Virus record (IMG/VR): IMGVR_UViG_3300021518_000102
Span: 1-22,066 of that record
Source: a virus
Direction: 5' to 3' (one strand)
Length of the DNA stretch: 22,066 nucleotides
Shown: in pieces, positions 20,665 to 22,066 of the stretch
How positions within the stretch are numbered: position 1 is the stretch's first letter
Layout of the letters: the number at the start of each line of letters is the position of its first letter
Notes under the pieces: model-generated
What the model was told of the DNA's origin: nothing
Database searches by the model: none
Seen by the model: the letters and a program-made list of their open reading frames with translations, nothing else
Position numbers and translations under genes: made by a program

Positions 20665-21699
20665 ATGACCCGCGCCGCCACCTTCCTCTTCGCTGCCGCC
20701 ACTGCCGTCGCGCTCGCCGCCCCGATCCTTGCCCAAGAGCGCGAGGCGCGGCTGGCGCCCGAATGTCGTGCCGAAATCGCGAAGCTGTGCGGCACCGACC
20801 GCACCAGAATGCAAGCCTGCCTGCGCGAGCGGATCGGCGACCTGTCCGAACCGTGCGGCACTGCCCTGCGCGACCGGGTGGCAGCGCAGCGCGGCGGCGG
20901 GCTCGCAGGCCCGGGCGCCTATGCCAGCGCCCGGGTCAGCAGCACCGTGATCTATGGCGATCACCCGCGCCAGCAGGTCGATGTGTTCACCCCCGACGAT
21001 ACCGTTGGCGATGCCCCGCTGGTGGTGTTCGTCCACGGCGGGGGGTGGAGCTTTGGCAATCACAAGCTGGTTCAGGCCAAGCCCGATCATTTCAAGGCGC
21101 AGGGCTATGTCTTCGCCTCGGCCGGATATCGGGTGCTGCCCGATGCGCCGGTGGAACAGCAGGCTGCCGATCTTGGCGCCGCGCTGCGAGCCCTGCGCGG
21201 GCAGGCCGACAGTGGCGGGTTCGATCCCGCCCGGATCGTGCTCATCGGCCATTCGGCCGGGGCGCACCTCGCCGCGCTGGTCGCGACCGATCCCCAATAT
21301 GCAGGCGACGCCTTTGCCGCAATCCGGGGGGTGGTGCTGCTTGATGGGGCTGGCTATGATGTCGCACCCGCCGTGGCGCGCCCGACGATGGCGCTGCCGA
21401 CGCTTTACCGCGATGTCTTTGGCAGCGATCCGGCGCGGCACAAGGCGCTCTCGCCGCTGACCCATGTTGGCGGCAGGGACGCGGCCAACTGGCTGGCGCT
21501 CTATGTCGCCGAGCGGGCCGAATCGCAGGCGCAGTCCGTAGCGCTGATCGCCGCGCTCACCAAGGCCGGTGCGAGCGCGCAGGCGGCCGCGATCACCGGC
21601 ACCGATCACGGGCGGATGAACCGCGAACTCGGCACCGAAGCAGGCGCCGCCCAGACCCAGGCGGTCGATGCCTTCCTCAAACGCGTGTTCGCTGGCTGA
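20665..21699 (+). CDS. Secreted alpha/beta hydrolase with N-terminal four-cysteine module
   Basis: The protein is 344 aa. A signal peptide (1-23, ending ILAQ) is followed by a four-cysteine module (C34, C42, C52, C64; CRAEIAKLC, CLRERIGDL) resembling the Cys-rich repeats named after Golgi apparatus protein 1. The hydrolase domain (about 90-344) shows the oxyanion loop HGGGW (124-128), the nucleophile elbow GHSAGA with S197 and the catalytic His in GTDHGRMN (H315), as in the carboxylesterase/BD-FAE family; the acid is not assigned. AGGA lies 7 bases before the ATG. It is divergent from purA. The substrate is unknown. Confidence 0.86.
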   Translation: MTRAATFLFAAATAVALAAPILAQEREARLAPECRAEIAKLCGTDRTRMQACLRERIGDLSEPCGTALRDRVAAQRGGGLAGPGAYASARVSSTVIYGDHPRQQVDVFTPDDTVGDAPLVVFVHGGGWSFGNHKLVQAKPDHFKAQGYVFASAGYRVLPDAPVEQQAADLGAALRALRGQADSGGFDPARIVLIGHSAGAHLAALVATDPQYAGDAFAAIRGVVLLDGAGYDVAPAVARPTMALPTLYRDVFGSDPARHKALSPLTHVGGRDAANWLALYVAERAESQAQSVALIAALTKAGASAQAAAITGTDHGRMNRELGTEAGAAQTQAVDAFLKRVFAG

Positions 21700-21776
21700 G
21701 GCGGCCTCAACGCGGCAACCCCTTATGCATCAACGCCTTTCATCACTCTAACCCCCAAGCACGAAGGACCATTTCG

Positions 21777-22066
21777 ATGAACCGTCATACACCCCTGATT
21801 ATCGGCAGCATCGCCGCGGTGCTGGTCGCCAGCCCGATCCTTGCCCAGCAACAGCCGCGCGGCGGCGGGCTGCCGCCGCAATGCCGCGAGGAAATCATGG
21901 CGCTGTGCGGGCAGGATCGCACCCAGATGCGCGGCTGCCTTCGCGAAAAGGCCGATCAGCTTTCCGAAGGCTGCCGCGGCGAACTGCGCCAGCGCTTCGA
22001 GGAACGCCAGCAATTGCGCCAGCAGCGCAGCGGTGCGCCCGCAACCCCGGCGCCCAGCCCCGCCCC
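21777..22066 (+). CDS. Exported protein with the same four-cysteine module (3' end outside window)
   Basis: The frame is open for 96 complete codons to the right edge. It starts MNRHTPLIIGSIAAVLVASP with a signal peptide (ending ILAQ) and AAGGA 8 bases before the ATG. C36, C44, C54 and C66 have exactly the spacing of the upstream hydrolase (8, 10, 12), with shared text such as CREEIMALCGQDRTQMRGC. A Gln- and Pro-rich linker follows (GAPATPAPSPAP). It may be a second hydrolase or a short Cys-module protein. The window ends before that can be told. Confidence 0.8.
   Translation, partial: MNRHTPLIIGSIAAVLVASPILAQQQPRGGGLPPQCREEIMALCGQDRTQMRGCLREKADQLSEGCRGELRQRFEERQQLRQQRSGAPATPAPSPA

Noticed and set aside
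18776-20668. Rightward open frame of 630 codons
   Set aside because: It is the antisense shadow of purA and the L,D-transpeptidase, both of which have complete catalytic motifs on the other strand. High G+C at third positions keeps such antisense frames open.
20653-21609. Leftward open frame of 318 codons
   Set aside because: It is antisense to the alpha/beta hydrolase, which has a signal peptide, HGGGW and GHSAG motifs.

Overview
The window is high-GC DNA from an alphaproteobacterium, most likely an Erythrobacter/Porphyrobacter-type sphingomonad. That placement is inferred from composition, codon usage and the style of the chromosomal proteins; no rRNA is present. About 18 kb on the left is the early, lysis and head-start part of a Mu-like transposable prophage, inserted next to ordinary chromosomal genes. 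The other prophage end lies outside the window.

Phage regulatory end (about 16.5-18.5 kb): a rightward S24-type repressor with a small membrane protein coupled behind it faces a leftward Ner/Cro-like HTH gene. Between them lie two palindromic operators 22 bp apart, one inside the spacer of a good candidate early promoter. A 116-aa gene and about 500 bp of non-coding, repeat-bearing DNA lead to the prophage end.

Early region (16.5 down to 7.2 kb, all leftward, mostly joined by ATGA, GTGA or TGATG stop/start overlaps): an unknown 142-aa gene, a ParB-like protein, a DNA methyltransferase, a 34-aa membrane microprotein, two tandem LexA-like winged-helix paralogues, two tandem small HTH paralogues (the second apparently frame-extended), four unknown genes, MuA-type transposase, MuB-type ATPase, two small proteins, GemA, a zinc-ribbon protein and a Mor-type activator. 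The block of more than ten genes between the Ner-like gene and the transposase is not the order of phage Mu itself.

Lysis and head region (7.2 kb to the left edge): GH24 lysozyme, an Rz-like spanin with an Rz1-like lipoprotein embedded in another frame, a TraR/DksA zinc finger, a holin-like membrane protein, DUF2730, a small wHTH-like protein, DUF3486 (gp27-like), DUF6527, the large terminase (gp28-like), a 54-aa protein, and a long reading frame fusing an HK97-type portal to a Mu-F/SPP1-gp7-type head-morphogenesis domain that runs off the left edge.

Chromosome (18.6 kb to the right edge): an L,D-transpeptidase lipoprotein, purA, then rightward a secreted alpha/beta hydrolase with an N-terminal four-cysteine module and the start of a second exported protein carrying the same module. 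No tRNA, rRNA, CRISPR array or IS element was seen.
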